A stretch of 64,000 bases of DNA from Microvirga calopogonii (GTDB lineage Bacteria; Pseudomonadota; Alphaproteobacteria; Rhizobiales; Beijerinckiaceae): contig NZ_QDGA01000001.1 in the NCBI RefSeq assembly GCF_003347665.1, positions 310,655 through 374,654 of the forward strand, in the 5' to 3' direction. The stretch's first letter is position 1. Every line of letters begins with the position of its first letter. Of this stretch, positions 26,827 to 35,221 are shown piece by piece. The translations under genes were made by a program, and so were the position numbers. The notes below the pieces were generated by a model. The model did not search any database and had not been told where the DNA came from. It saw nothing but the letters and a program-made list of their open reading frames with translations.

Positions 26827-26851
26827 GGAACATCCCGAAATCCCAATGGTT
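26827..26851 (+). promoter_or_regulatory. candidate EcfG promoter of the 125-aa membrane protein
   Basis: GGAAC (26827-26831), 16 bases, then GGTT (26848-26851); one base differs from GGAAC-N16/17-CGTT. The predicted start lies about 20 bases before ATG 26881. Confidence 0.4.
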
Positions 26852-26880
26852 TCCCCTCCAACGGAGCCCGGGAGAGTACG

Positions 26881-27258
26881 ATGTCCACCCGTTCAGACAA
26901 TCATCATGCCGACATTCCTCCGACGCGCACGGTCAAGCCGATGGACGCGCCGCCCCTGACCGAGGGTTCGACCACGGCGCAGCTGAAAGGGGACATCGAC
27001 AGCGGCCGTACGGGGGACAAGACCCAGGTGTTCGATCCCGGCCTCTCCCCGCTCGGTACCGACGACGAGGCGGCCGGCACGCCGCCGACGCCGGAGCAGG
27101 TCGATCGCGCCCGTCATCAGGAATCGTCCGCGCGCTGGAAGGAAGGCGCCGACAAGGACAGCTATGCCCATCAGGATTCCCGGAAAGCCCTTTATGCCTT
27201 CGTCGGGTTCATCGGTCTCGTGCTCGTGCTGTTCGTGGGTGCCGTCTCGATCTTCTGA
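26881..27258 (+). CDS. 125-aa protein with C-terminal membrane anchor
   Basis: A 125-residue protein: a polar, probably disordered N-terminal part of about 100 residues rich in Asp, Thr and Pro, then one hydrophobic helix at the extreme C-terminus (ALYAFVGFIGLVLVLFVGAV). Such tail anchoring would leave the bulk in the cytoplasm. GGAGAGT lies 5 bases before ATG 26881 and decides the start. The EcfG-like promoter upstream suggests stress induction. No family is recognised. Confidence 0.65.
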   Translation: MSTRSDNHHADIPPTRTVKPMDAPPLTEGSTTAQLKGDIDSGRTGDKTQVFDPGLSPLGTDDEAAGTPPTPEQVDRARHQESSARWKEGADKDSYAHQDSRKALYAFVGFIGLVLVLFVGAVSIF

Positions 27259-27280
27259 CCGGCTGCTCTCTTGCTAGAAA

Positions 27281-27330
27281 AGCGCGTCGTTCTTCGCGAA
27301 AAACCGGATCCACTTTTCGCACGATGCGCT
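27281..27330. repeat. dispersed rhizobial intergenic palindrome, copy 2
   Basis: Arms AGCGCGTCGT and ACGATGCGCT flank a core with CGCGAAAAACCGGATCCACT. It is related to 18145-18195 and 46567-46610. Its right end overlaps the stop codon of the lacI-type gene by two bases. Confidence 0.75.
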
Positions 27331-28387
27331 AAAGCGGCGCCACGCTGTCCCGGATTACCAGTTCCGTCTCCAACCGGATCCGCTTGGGCGACGGCCGCCC
27401 TTGCAGCAGATCGATCAGGGCCGATGCCGCAGCCTGCCCCAGTTCCCGCCGCGGCTGACGGATCGTGGTCAGCGACGGTTCGGCCACGGCGGCGAATTCG
27501 ATATCGTCGAACCCGGCCACGGAAATGTCCTCGGGAACGCGAAGCCCGGCGGAAAAGAGGGTGCGCATCAAACCGATGGCCATCTCGTCGCTGGTGCAGA
27601 ACACGGCCGTGGGGCGGTCCGCGCGCGCCACGATATCCTGTCCTGCCATCACCCCCGTCTCGATGGTGTAATCCCCCGGAATGACGAGACCCGGATCGAA
27701 CGGGAGACCGGAGGCCGTCAGGCCGTCCTTGAAGCCCAGGAAGCGTTCGCGCTCGAGAATGTTGCTGGCAGGCCCGCTCACATAGGCAATCTTGCGATGG
27801 CCCATGGAGGCCAGATGCTGGGTCATCCGGGACGCCGCAGCGCGGTTGTCGATCTCGATCTGCGGAATGTCGGCACCGGGAATGCTCTCGCACAGCGCCA
27901 CGAGCGGGATCGTGATCCGGGCCGGATGTCCCTCCCCTTCGCGGGTCTGCCCGAACAGATGGCCGTTCAGGAGAATGGCGCCATCCACACGGCCCGCCGC
28001 AGTGAAGGCGGCGAAATGCGCCTCCTTCTCGGGAGAGCCGTCGAGATCGCTGATGATCATGCCGTATCCGGCCTCGAAAAGGGTCTCCTCGATGCCGCGC
28101 AGGATCTTGGAGAAGAACGTGTTGGCAAGGTCCGGCAGAACGACCAGGACCATGTAGGTCTTCTGCGAGCGCAAGGTGCGCGCGGCGGGATTGGGCACGT
28201 AGCCCGTCTTGGCGATGGCCTCCAGCACCCGCGCACGAGCCTCCGGCGAGACCCGCTCCGGGGTCGCAAGGGCCCGGCTGACCGTTGCGGTCGAGACGTC
28301 GGCGAGCTTGGCGACATCCTGGATCCGCGCTGCGCGGGCCGAGATGCCCTCACGCTCCGGCCTGTCCTTGTGCCCAATATCGTCCAT
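27329..28387 (-). CDS. LacI-family repressor of the sugar locus
   Basis: A 352-residue regulator. The N-terminal helix-turn-helix is IQDVAKLADVSTATVSRALA (residues 22-41), followed by a hinge and a periplasmic-binding-protein-like sugar domain. An extra 20-residue N-terminal extension precedes the DNA-binding domain. It is divergent from the ABC transporter genes. Two palindromes lie in the shared region: CATGTAATCGATTACATG (28443-28460), centred on CG as usual for this family, and a second one close to its own start, so it probably represses both directions until the sugar or a derivative binds. The inducer is unknown. Confidence 0.92.
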   Translation of the reverse strand: MDDIGHKDRPEREGISARAARIQDVAKLADVSTATVSRALATPERVSPEARARVLEAIAKTGYVPNPAARTLRSQKTYMVLVVLPDLANTFFSKILRGIEETLFEAGYGMIISDLDGSPEKEAHFAAFTAAGRVDGAILLNGHLFGQTREGEGHPARITIPLVALCESIPGADIPQIEIDNRAAASRMTQHLASMGHRKIAYVSGPASNILERERFLGFKDGLTASGLPFDPGLVIPGDYTIETGVMAGQDIVARADRPTAVFCTSDEMAIGLMRTLFSAGLRVPEDISVAGFDDIEFAAVAEPSLTTIRQPRRELGQAAASALIDLLQGRPSPKRIRLETELVIRDSVAPL

Positions 28388-28404
28388 AGACCTCCCCCTA
28401 CCAT

Positions 28405-28423
28405 GGTTCTGTTTGACAGAACC
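28405..28423. promoter_or_regulatory. 19-bp palindrome upstream of the lacI-type gene
   Basis: GGTTCTGT and ACAGAACC are exact inverse arms around TTG. It lies 18 bp upstream of the repressor start and overlaps the -35 (TTGACA) of the divergent transporter promoter. It may be a second operator. Confidence 0.5.
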
Positions 28424-28440
28424 CGGCGTTTCGGTAAAGT
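28413..28440 (+). promoter_or_regulatory. sigma70 promoter of the sugar operon
   Basis: A perfect -35 TTGACA (28413-28418), a 16-base spacer and TAAAGT (28435-28440) as -10. The predicted start, about 28447, falls inside the palindromic operator. Confidence 0.65.
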
Positions 28441-28442
28441 TT

Positions 28443-28460
28443 CATGTAATCGATTACATG
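28443..28460. promoter_or_regulatory. LacI-type operator
   Basis: CATGTAATCGATTACATG is a perfect 18-bp palindrome centred on CG, the common form for LacI-family sites. It begins three bases after the -10 and covers the predicted transcription start, ideal for repression. Confidence 0.75.
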
Positions 28461-28542
28461 GGGCCGTTGTCGAGCCCTGCGATAACCCTAGATCGTCAAT
28501 TGTCCCGGCAGAGGACAAGGCCGATAATCCAGGAGGAAACGA

Positions 28543-28569
28543 ATGCCAGCTCACGCGCCGTCCAGCTGA
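28543..28569 (+). CDS. possible 8-residue leader peptide
   Basis: ATG 28543 is preceded by AGGAGGAAACGA, the strongest ribosome binding site in this locus, yet the frame stops after eight codons (MPAHAPSS, TGA at 28567-28569). It lies in the leader of the sugar operon, 73 bases before the transporter start. It could be a leader peptide or the remnant of a lost gene. The translated product itself is probably not important. Confidence 0.35.
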   Translation: MPAHAPSS

Positions 28570-28642
28570 TCTCCACCGCAAAGCCGTTCGATGATCGTCT
28601 TCCCATGTGGAAGCGAGCGATGCCGCTCATCTGGAGCCGTTT

Positions 28643-30163
28643 ATGGAATCCGTTCTTCGCGCAGAGAACATCTCCAAATCCTTCGGACCCATCGAGGTCC
28701 TGAGTGGTATTTCGCTGGACCTGAAGCCCGGCGAGGTTCATGCGGTCATCGGCGAGAACGGGGCCGGCAAATCGACCCTGATGCGGATTCTCTCCGGCCA
28801 TATCGCGCCCACGAAGGGCAGCCTGCACCTGAACGGCCAGCCCATCACCTTCTCGGGGCCGGTGGATGCGGAGAGCCACGGCATCGTTCTCGTGCATCAG
28901 GAAATTCTCCTCGCGCCCGACCTGACGGTGGCGCAGAACCTCTTCCTCGGCCGCGAGATCAAGCGCTTCGGCTTCGTCGACGACAAGGCGATGCGCGAGC
29001 AGACGAGAAAGATCCTGCACGAACTCGGCACCAGGATCGATCCCGACCGGGAGGTCGGCCGCCTGTCCATCGCCGATCGGCAGCTGGTGCAGATCGCCCG
29101 CGCTTTGCTGGTGCCGCACAAGGTGGTCGCCTTCGACGAGCCGACCGCAGTGCTCACGCCCATCGAGGCCGAGAGCCTGTTCGAGATCATCCGCAAACTG
29201 CGCTCCCAGGGCGTGGCGGTGCTCTACATCTCCCACCGTCTGAACGAGGTGAAGGCGATCGCCGACCGGGTCACCGTGCTGCGCGACGGACGCCACGTGG
29301 CGACCCGGGACATCGAAGGCCTGGAGCCTCTCGAGATGGCGCGCCTCATGGTCGGCCGCGACATGTCCAAGCTCTATCCGGAAAAGCCCACGACCGCCTC
29401 CGACCAACCCCTTCTGAGCGTCCGCGACATGGCCGTGCCCGGCTATGTGGAGAATGCCTCCTTCACGCTCCATCGGGGTGAGATTCTCGGCTTCGGAGGC
29501 CTGATCGGCGCCGGTCGCACCGAACTGTTCGAAGCTCTTGTCGGCCTTCGTCCGGGGCACGGCACGGTCACCCTCGACGGCAGGCCGGTTCATTTCCGCG
29601 ACGCCCGCGAGGCAATGGCGGCAGGTATCGTCTATCTCTCCGAGGACCGGAAGGGCAAAGGCCTGCTGCTGCAGCAGAACCTTCGCGTCAACCTGACCCT
29701 GGCGGCCCTGGAGAAGTTCAGCCGAGGCTCCTTCCTCGACGGGGGCGGCGAAGAGCAGGCGCTCGACAAGGCGATCAAGGATTTCGACATCCGCACCCGG
29801 CGCCGCGATCTTCTCGCCGGACAGCTCTCCGGCGGCAACCAGCAGAAGCTGCTGCTCGCCAAGATGATGCTGGTCGAGCCGCGCATCGTCGTCATCGACG
29901 AGCCGACGCGCGGCGTCGATATCGGCACCAAGGAGCAGATCTACCGCTTCATCGCCTCGCTCGCCGCCGAAGGCCGCGCCGTCGTCGTCATCTCGTCCGA
30001 GATGCAGGAGCTGATCGGCCTCTGCCACCGGGTCGTGGTGATGCGCAACGGACGCGTCGCGGGCGAAGTCGCTCAAGCCGACCTGTCCGAGGATTCCATC
30101 GTTTATCTCGCCACCGGCGTCCATGAAGAAAGGGCGGCGGAAATCGCCGCAGGCCACGCATGA
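28643..30163 (+). CDS. sugar ABC transporter, ATP-binding protein (RbsA/MglA class)
   Basis: A 506-residue protein with two ABC domains in tandem. The first has Walker A GENGAGKST (about residues 37-45), an ABC signature replaced by RLSIADRQLV, and Walker B VVAFDEPTA. The second has a degenerate Walker A (GLIGAGRTE), the signature LSGGNQQK and Walker B IVVIDEPTRG. This asymmetric layout is typical of the ribose/galactose CUT2 class. ATG 28643 has CTGGAG seven bases upstream; a GTG at 28607 is an alternative. The stop overlaps the permease start by four bases (ATGA). It energises sugar uptake at the inner membrane. Confidence 0.93.
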   Translation: MESVLRAENISKSFGPIEVLSGISLDLKPGEVHAVIGENGAGKSTLMRILSGHIAPTKGSLHLNGQPITFSGPVDAESHGIVLVHQEILLAPDLTVAQNLFLGREIKRFGFVDDKAMREQTRKILHELGTRIDPDREVGRLSIADRQLVQIARALLVPHKVVAFDEPTAVLTPIEAESLFEIIRKLRSQGVAVLYISHRLNEVKAIADRVTVLRDGRHVATRDIEGLEPLEMARLMVGRDMSKLYPEKPTTASDQPLLSVRDMAVPGYVENASFTLHRGEILGFGGLIGAGRTELFEALVGLRPGHGTVTLDGRPVHFRDAREAMAAGIVYLSEDRKGKGLLLQQNLRVNLTLAALEKFSRGSFLDGGGEEQALDKAIKDFDIRTRRRDLLAGQLSGGNQQKLLLAKMMLVEPRIVVIDEPTRGVDIGTKEQIYRFIASLAAEGRAVVVISSEMQELIGLCHRVVVMRNGRVAGEVAQADLSEDSIVYLATGVHEERAAEIAAGHA

Positions 30164-31158
30164 CGGAAACCGTGCTTCGCTCCACCGCCGAAAAGCGCCG
30201 GCTCAATCTCGACATGCGGGCTCTTTCGCCCTTCATCGCGCTGATCGTTCTCATCATCGCGGGCGCGCTGATCAATCCGGATTTCCTCACCGCGTCGAAC
30301 CTGCTCAACGTGGTGACGCGCTCGGCCTTCATCGCCATCATCGCGGTCGGCGCCACGTTCGTGATCGCCGGCGGCGGGCTCGACCTCTCGGTCGGCTCCA
30401 TGGCGGCGCTCACGGCAGGCGTCATGATCCTGACACTCAACAATCTCGGCGGCGGGGACGTGGGGACGCTCGCGCTCGGCATGCTGGCCGCCATTGCCTT
30501 GAGCGCGGCCTGCGGCCTCGCGAACGGCCTCATCGTCACCTTCGGGCGAATCGAGCCCTTCATCGTGACGCTCGGCACGATGGGGATCTATCGCTCTCTC
30601 GTGATCTGGCTGGCGGCGGGCGGCACCATCACCATGCGCAACTACGATCTGCGCGAGCTCTACCGGCCGGTCTATTTCGACAGCATTCTCGGCGTTCCGA
30701 TTCCGATCATCGCGTTTCTCGTGGTGGCCGCCATCGGTGCGCTGATCCTCTACCGCACCTCCTTCGGCCGGCATGTGGTGGCGCTCGGCTCAAACGAGGA
30801 TGTGGCGCGCTATTCGGGCGTGCCGATCTGGCGCGTGCGCACGCTCACCTACGTGATCCAGGGGATCTGCGTCGGCATCGCCGTGCTGGTCTACGTGCCG
30901 CGCCTCGGCTCTGCCACGCCGACCACGGGCCTCCTGTGGGAGTTGCAGGCCATCACGGCCGTGGTCATCGGCGGCACCGCGCTCAAGGGCGGCGTCGGCC
31001 GCGTGTGGGGCACCGTCGTCGGCGCCGTGATCCTCGAACTCGTCGCCAACATCATGGTGCTGTCGAACTTCGTCTCCGAGTTTCTCGTGGGCGCGGTTCA
31101 GGGCGCCATCATCATTATCGCCATGCTCGTGCAGCGGTCAGTCCACCGCGGGCGATGA
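30160..31158 (+). CDS. sugar ABC transporter permease (RbsC class)
   Basis: A 332-residue membrane protein with about nine hydrophobic segments. The CUT2 permease signatures are present: ITVGATFVIAGGGLDLSVGS-type segment near residue 63 (here IAVGATFVIAGGGLDLSVGS) and the EAA-like LGSNEDVARYSGVPIWR loop near residue 205. It forms the transmembrane channel with the ATPase encoded immediately upstream, translationally coupled by the ATGA overlap. The binding protein follows after 66 bp. Confidence 0.93.
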   Translation: MTETVLRSTAEKRRLNLDMRALSPFIALIVLIIAGALINPDFLTASNLLNVVTRSAFIAIIAVGATFVIAGGGLDLSVGSMAALTAGVMILTLNNLGGGDVGTLALGMLAAIALSAACGLANGLIVTFGRIEPFIVTLGTMGIYRSLVIWLAAGGTITMRNYDLRELYRPVYFDSILGVPIPIIAFLVVAAIGALILYRTSFGRHVVALGSNEDVARYSGVPIWRVRTLTYVIQGICVGIAVLVYVPRLGSATPTTGLLWELQAITAVVIGGTALKGGVGRVWGTVVGAVILELVANIMVLSNFVSEFLVGAVQGAIIIIAMLVQRSVHRGR

Positions 31159-31224
31159 AACCGGGCTTAAGCCCACCGGACAAGGGACAAAGGGCTTAGA
31201 ATCAACTCTCCAGGGAGGAATGAG

Positions 31225-32175
31225 ATGAAAGCAACGGTACTGAAGATCGCCATGGCGGCGGGCCTTATGGCCGGCGCCGCCACCGGCGCGATGGCCCAGC
31301 AGAAGAACGTGACGATCGGCGTCTCGATCCCGGCCGCGACCCATGGCTGGACCGGCGGCGTCGTCTATCACGCCCAGGAGACCGCCAAGCTGCTCGAGAA
31401 GGGCTATCCGGGCCTCAAGGTCATCGTGAAGACCTCCCCGGACGGCGCATCGCAGGCGAATGCCCTCGACGACCTGACCTCGCAGAAGGTCGATGCGCTG
31501 GTGGTGCTGCCCTTCAACTCCGACGAGTTGACGAACCCCGTCCGCGAGATCAAGAAGCGCGGCACCTTCGTCACCGTGGTCGATCGCGGCCTCAAGGATC
31601 CGTCGATCCAGGACATCTACGTCGCCGGCAACAATCCGGAATTCGGCCGTGTGGCCGGCAAGTACTTCGTCGACAACCTGAAGCAGGGCAATGTCGTGGT
31701 CTTCCGCGGCATCCCGACGGTGATCGACGAGGAGCGCGTGTCGAACTTCGAGAAGGCACTCGAAGGCTCGGGCGTGAAGGTGATCGACAAGCAATACGCC
31801 AACTGGAACCGGGACGATGCCTTCAAGGTGATGCAGGACTTCCTGTCCAAGCACCCGAAGATCGACGCGGTCTGGGCCTCGGACGACGACATGGCGCTGG
31901 GCATCATGGAAGCCATCCGTCAGGCCAAGCGCGAGGACATCAAGTTCGTCCTCGGCGGCGCCGGCATGAAGGACATGATCAAGAAGGTGATGGACGGCGA
32001 CAAGATGATCCCGGCCGACGTCTCCTATCCGCCGTCCATGATCTCCACCGCCATGGGCGTCACGGCAGCGCACTTCTACAGCAACGCCCCCATGCGCGGA
32101 ACCTACGTGCTCAACGCCCAGCTGATCACGAAGGACAACGCCAAGGACCACTACTTCCCGAACTCGCCGTTCTAA
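31225..32175 (+). CDS. sugar ABC transporter, periplasmic binding protein (RbsB class)
   Basis: A 316-residue protein with a signal peptide cleaved near GAMAQQ (about residue 25) and the type I periplasmic-binding fold of the ribose-binding family. Typical segments are VTIGVSIPAATHGWTGG at the start of the mature protein, DALVVLPFNSDELT, and AVWASDDDMALG. AGGGAGG lies nine bases before the ATG. It delivers the sugar to the transporter. The ligand cannot be told from the sequence; the downstream isomerase and dehydrogenase suggest a non-phosphorylated sugar, polyol or glycoside. Confidence 0.92.
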   Translation: MKATVLKIAMAAGLMAGAATGAMAQQKNVTIGVSIPAATHGWTGGVVYHAQETAKLLEKGYPGLKVIVKTSPDGASQANALDDLTSQKVDALVVLPFNSDELTNPVREIKKRGTFVTVVDRGLKDPSIQDIYVAGNNPEFGRVAGKYFVDNLKQGNVVVFRGIPTVIDEERVSNFEKALEGSGVKVIDKQYANWNRDDAFKVMQDFLSKHPKIDAVWASDDDMALGIMEAIRQAKREDIKFVLGGAGMKDMIKKVMDGDKMIPADVSYPPSMISTAMGVTAAHFYSNAPMRGTYVLNAQLITKDNAKDHYFPNSPF

Positions 32176-32189
32176 TGACGTGCCCCCTT

Positions 32190-32346
32190 CCCTCCCCCTT
32201 GTGGGGAGGGATTGAGGGTGGGGGTGTGAGCGCCAGGATTTCAGAACGTGGCGTTGACACCCCCACCTCCAACTCCTCCCCACCGCAAGTCGGGTGTTCC
32301 CGACTTGCGGCAGACAAATACAAGTCTCGGGCAAGCCCGAGGCTTG
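32190..32346. repeat. cluster of four hairpins inside the sugar operon
   Basis: Four inverted repeats lie in series: CCCTCCCC/GGGGAGGG (32190-32210), GGTGGGGGTGT/ACACCCCCACC (32217-32267), CCGCAAGTCGGG/CCCGACTTGCGG (32283-32310) and CAAGTCTCGGGC/GCCCGAGGCTTG with one mismatch (32321-32346). The block fills most of the 256 bp between the binding-protein gene and the isomerase gene. It looks like a composite repetitive element of the REP/BIME kind. It may protect the upstream mRNA end, giving more binding protein than downstream enzymes. Confidence 0.7.
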
Positions 32347-32431
32347 TGGGGGAGGAGAGCCGTGTGAGCCAGGCTGAGGCGACTACCTCCTCCACCACCC
32401 ATTTCTTTCACGCCACCTCGGGAGTTCACCC

Positions 32432-33493
32432 ATGAAGACCATGAAGGGCCCCGGCCTCTTCCTTGCACAGTTCGCAGGCGACGAGGCTCCGTTCAACTCG
32501 CTCGACGCGATCTGCCGTTGGGCAGCCTCCCTCGGCTACAAGGGCGTTCAGATTCCCACCTGGGATCCGCGCCTCATCGATCTCAAGAAGGCCGCGGAAT
32601 CGGATGCCTATTGCGACGAGATCGCCGGTGTCGTGCGCTCGCACGGCATGGAGATCACGGAACTCTCCACCCACCTGCAGGGCCAGCTCGTCGCGGTTCA
32701 TCCGGCCTATGACGAGGCTTTCGATGGATTTGCGGCCCCTGAGGTGCGCGGCAATCCGAAGGCCCGGCAGGAATGGGCGGTGAATCAGATGCTCATGGCG
32801 GCGAAGGCCTCGAAGCGTCTAGGCCTGAATGCCAGCGTCACCTTCTCCGGCGCACTGGCTTGGCCCTTCATGTATCCCTGGCCGCAGCGCCCCGCCGGTC
32901 TCGTCGAGACCGCCTTCGAGGAGCTGGGCCGCCGGTGGAAGCCGATCCTCGACGCGTACGAGGATGCAGGCTGCGACGTCTGCTACGAGATTCATCCGGG
33001 CGAGGACATTCACGACGGCGCCACCTTCGAGCGTTTCGTCGACGCGGTCGGCGAGCATCGGCGCGCCTGCATCAATTACGACCCGAGCCATTTCCTGCTG
33101 CAGCAGCTCGATTACGTCGCCTTCATCGATCTCTACCATGAGCGCATCAAGGCGTTCCACGCCAAGGACGCGGAGTTCAACCCATCCGGACGGGTCGGCG
33201 TCTATGGCGGCTACGAGAGCTGGATCAACCGCGCGGGCCGCTTCCGCTCGCTCGGCGACGGGCAGGTGGATTTCAACGCCATCTTCTCCAAGCTCGCGCA
33301 GTACGACTACGATTCCTGGGCCGTGCTGGAATGGGAATGCGCCCTGAAGCATCCGGAAGACGGCGCGCGCGAAGGCGCCGAGTTCATCAAGGCGCACATC
33401 ATCCGCGTGACGGAAAAGGCCTTCGACGATTTCGCCGCCGGCGGAACGGATGAGGCGGCGAACCGTCGGATGCTCGGCATCGACGCCGGCTAA
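32432..33493 (+). CDS. TIM-barrel sugar isomerase/epimerase (xylose-isomerase-like)
   Basis: A 353-residue enzyme of the AP-endonuclease-2/sugar phosphate isomerase superfamily. Likely metal ligands are the Glu in CYEIHPGED, the Asp and His in NYDPSHF, the His in KAFHAKDAEF, and the Glu in VLEWECA. Members isomerise or epimerise sugars, inosose or 3-keto-sugars. A second ATG nine bases inside is possible; GGGAG lies upstream of the first. It is followed 17 bp later by a Gfo/Idh/MocA dehydrogenase, a pairing known from inositol and 3-keto-glycoside pathways. The exact substrate is unknown. Confidence 0.85.
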   Translation: MKTMKGPGLFLAQFAGDEAPFNSLDAICRWAASLGYKGVQIPTWDPRLIDLKKAAESDAYCDEIAGVVRSHGMEITELSTHLQGQLVAVHPAYDEAFDGFAAPEVRGNPKARQEWAVNQMLMAAKASKRLGLNASVTFSGALAWPFMYPWPQRPAGLVETAFEELGRRWKPILDAYEDAGCDVCYEIHPGEDIHDGATFERFVDAVGEHRRACINYDPSHFLLQQLDYVAFIDLYHERIKAFHAKDAEFNPSGRVGVYGGYESWINRAGRFRSLGDGQVDFNAIFSKLAQYDYDSWAVLEWECALKHPEDGAREGAEFIKAHIIRVTEKAFDDFAAGGTDEAANRRMLGIDAG

Positions 33494-33510
33494 GCATAAA
33501 GGGGGCACAC

Positions 33511-34686
33511 ATGACGATTGCAGGATCACCGGATCAGAAGCTGAACCGCCGCTTGCGCCTGGGCATGGTCGGCGGCGGGCGCGGCGCCTTCATCGGCGCC
33601 GTGCACCGCATCGCCGCCCGCCTCGACGACCGCTGGGAACTGGTGGCGGGCGCCCTCTCGTCCGATCCGGAGCGGGCTAGGGCCTCCGGCGAGGACCTGC
33701 TCCTGAAGCCGGATCGCATCTATGGCGATTTCAACGAGATGGCCCGCCGCGAACGGCGCCTGAAGGACGGCATCGACGCGGTCGCCATCGTGACGCCGAA
33801 CCACGCCCACGCGGCGGCTGCGCGCGCCTTCCTCAAGGCCGGCATCCACGTGATCTGCGACAAGCCACTCACGACCACGCGGCGGGAGGCGGACCAGCTC
33901 GCGAAACTCGCGCGCGAATCCGGTCTCGTCTTCGCGGTCACGCACAACTACACAGGCTATCCGCTCGTGCGGCAGGCCCGCGCCATGGTGCAGGCCGGCG
34001 AGCTCGGGGCGATCCGCGTGGTGCAGGTGGAATACGCGCAGGACTGGCTCGCCACCCGCATGGAGGAGACCGGCAGCAAGCAGGCGGAATGGCGCACGGA
34101 TCCAGCCCGCTCGGGTCCTGCCGGCGCCGTCGGCGATATCGGCACCCATGCCTTCAACCTCGCCGAGTTCATCGCGGGCGACGAGGTCACGTCTCTGTCG
34201 GCGGAGCTGCACACCTTCGTGGAGGGCCGCAGGCTCGACGACAACGCGCACATGATGCTGCGCTTCGCATCGGGCGCCAAAGGCATGCTCTGGTGCAGCC
34301 AGGTGGCGGCCGGGCTCGAGAACGGCCTGAAGATCCGCATCTATGGCGAGAAGGCCGGGCTCGAATGGCATCAGGAGAACCCCAACTATCTCGTCTTCTC
34401 GCCCCTGGGCGAGCCGCCGCGCACCATCCGCCGCAACGGCTATGGCGCCGACGACGTCTCCCGCGCAGCCTCGCGCATTCCGGGCGGGCATCCGGAAGGC
34501 TATCTCGAAGGCTTCGCGCAGCTCTACACGGACGTGGCCGAGCAGATCGCCGCGCGGATGGAGAACCGCGAGCCCAGCCCCTTCTCTCTCCAGGTGCCGA
34601 CCGTGGAGCACGGCGTGCGCGGCGTGCGCTTCATCGAGGCGGCCGTGCGCTCGTCGCAGCGCAAGGCCGCCTGGGTCGATTTATAG
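33511..34686 (+). CDS. Gfo/Idh/MocA-family oxidoreductase
   Basis: A 391-residue NAD(P)-dependent dehydrogenase. The Rossmann motif is RLGMVGGGRGAFIGAVHR (about residues 12-29), the family signature HVICDKPLTTT lies near residue 115 (EKP-like Lys), and a catalytic His-containing segment GDIGTHAFNLAEF near residue 210. These enzymes oxidise sugar or polyol hydroxyls, or reduce keto-sugars. It is the last gene of the transporter-isomerase operon. Together with the isomerase it could handle a 3-keto-sugar or an inositol-like compound; that is inference. A GGGGG ribosome site precedes the ATG. Confidence 0.88.
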   Translation: MTIAGSPDQKLNRRLRLGMVGGGRGAFIGAVHRIAARLDDRWELVAGALSSDPERARASGEDLLLKPDRIYGDFNEMARRERRLKDGIDAVAIVTPNHAHAAAARAFLKAGIHVICDKPLTTTRREADQLAKLARESGLVFAVTHNYTGYPLVRQARAMVQAGELGAIRVVQVEYAQDWLATRMEETGSKQAEWRTDPARSGPAGAVGDIGTHAFNLAEFIAGDEVTSLSAELHTFVEGRRLDDNAHMMLRFASGAKGMLWCSQVAAGLENGLKIRIYGEKAGLEWHQENPNYLVFSPLGEPPRTIRRNGYGADDVSRAASRIPGGHPEGYLEGFAQLYTDVAEQIAARMENREPSPFSLQVPTVEHGVRGVRFIEAAVRSSQRKAAWVDL

Positions 34687-34798
34687 TCTGTCTGGAACAG
34701 GGGACCGGCCCTGCCGGTCTCCTGTCCAATTCCCTTGAAATCGCCTCCGCAATCATGACGTATAGGGTCATCGCCCATGCGGATCAGACGATTTCAAG

Positions 34799-35209
34799 AT
34801 GGCTTCCACGCATCACCACCACGGCATCGAGGACCTGAACGACACCCAGAAGCGGGTGCACCGGATTCTGTGCTCCGCCGAGAACCCGCTCTCGGCCTAT
34901 GAAGTTCTCGACAGGATGCGGGCCAAGGGCGCCGTCACGCCGCCGACCGTGTACCGGTCCCTCGACAAGCTGATCGAGAAGGGCCTCGCCCACCGGCTCG
35001 AGAGCCTCAACGCCTATGTGGCCTGCAAGCACCCTCATCACGAACACGAAATGGCGGCCTTCGCGATCTGCGAGAGCTGCGGTCTCGTCAAGGAATTCAC
35101 GGACCCGCATATCAGCGAGCGCCTGTCCCATTGGGGCGACGACCATGCGTTCTGCACCAAGAAGGTGACGGTCGAGATCCGTGGTCTGTGCGAGACCTGT
35201 GCAAAGTAA
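34799..35209 (+). CDS. Fur-family metalloregulator, Zur-like
   Basis: A 136-residue regulator with a winged helix (TPPTVYRSLDKLIEKGLAHR, residues 42-61) and a complete metal-binding half. The His-rich segment HPHHEHE is near residue 78, and two Cys pairs, CESC and CETC, form the structural zinc site. An N-terminal HHHH (residues 5-8) is unusual and may bind metal. The pattern fits the zinc-responsive Zur branch better than Fur or Irr, but no zinc transport gene is adjacent. It is followed by an AT-rich spacer and a second, divergent family member. Confidence 0.82.
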   Translation: MASTHHHHGIEDLNDTQKRVHRILCSAENPLSAYEVLDRMRAKGAVTPPTVYRSLDKLIEKGLAHRLESLNAYVACKHPHHEHEMAAFAICESCGLVKEFTDPHISERLSHWGDDHAFCTKKVTVEIRGLCETCAK

Positions 35210-35221
35210 AGCTTTTCCTCA

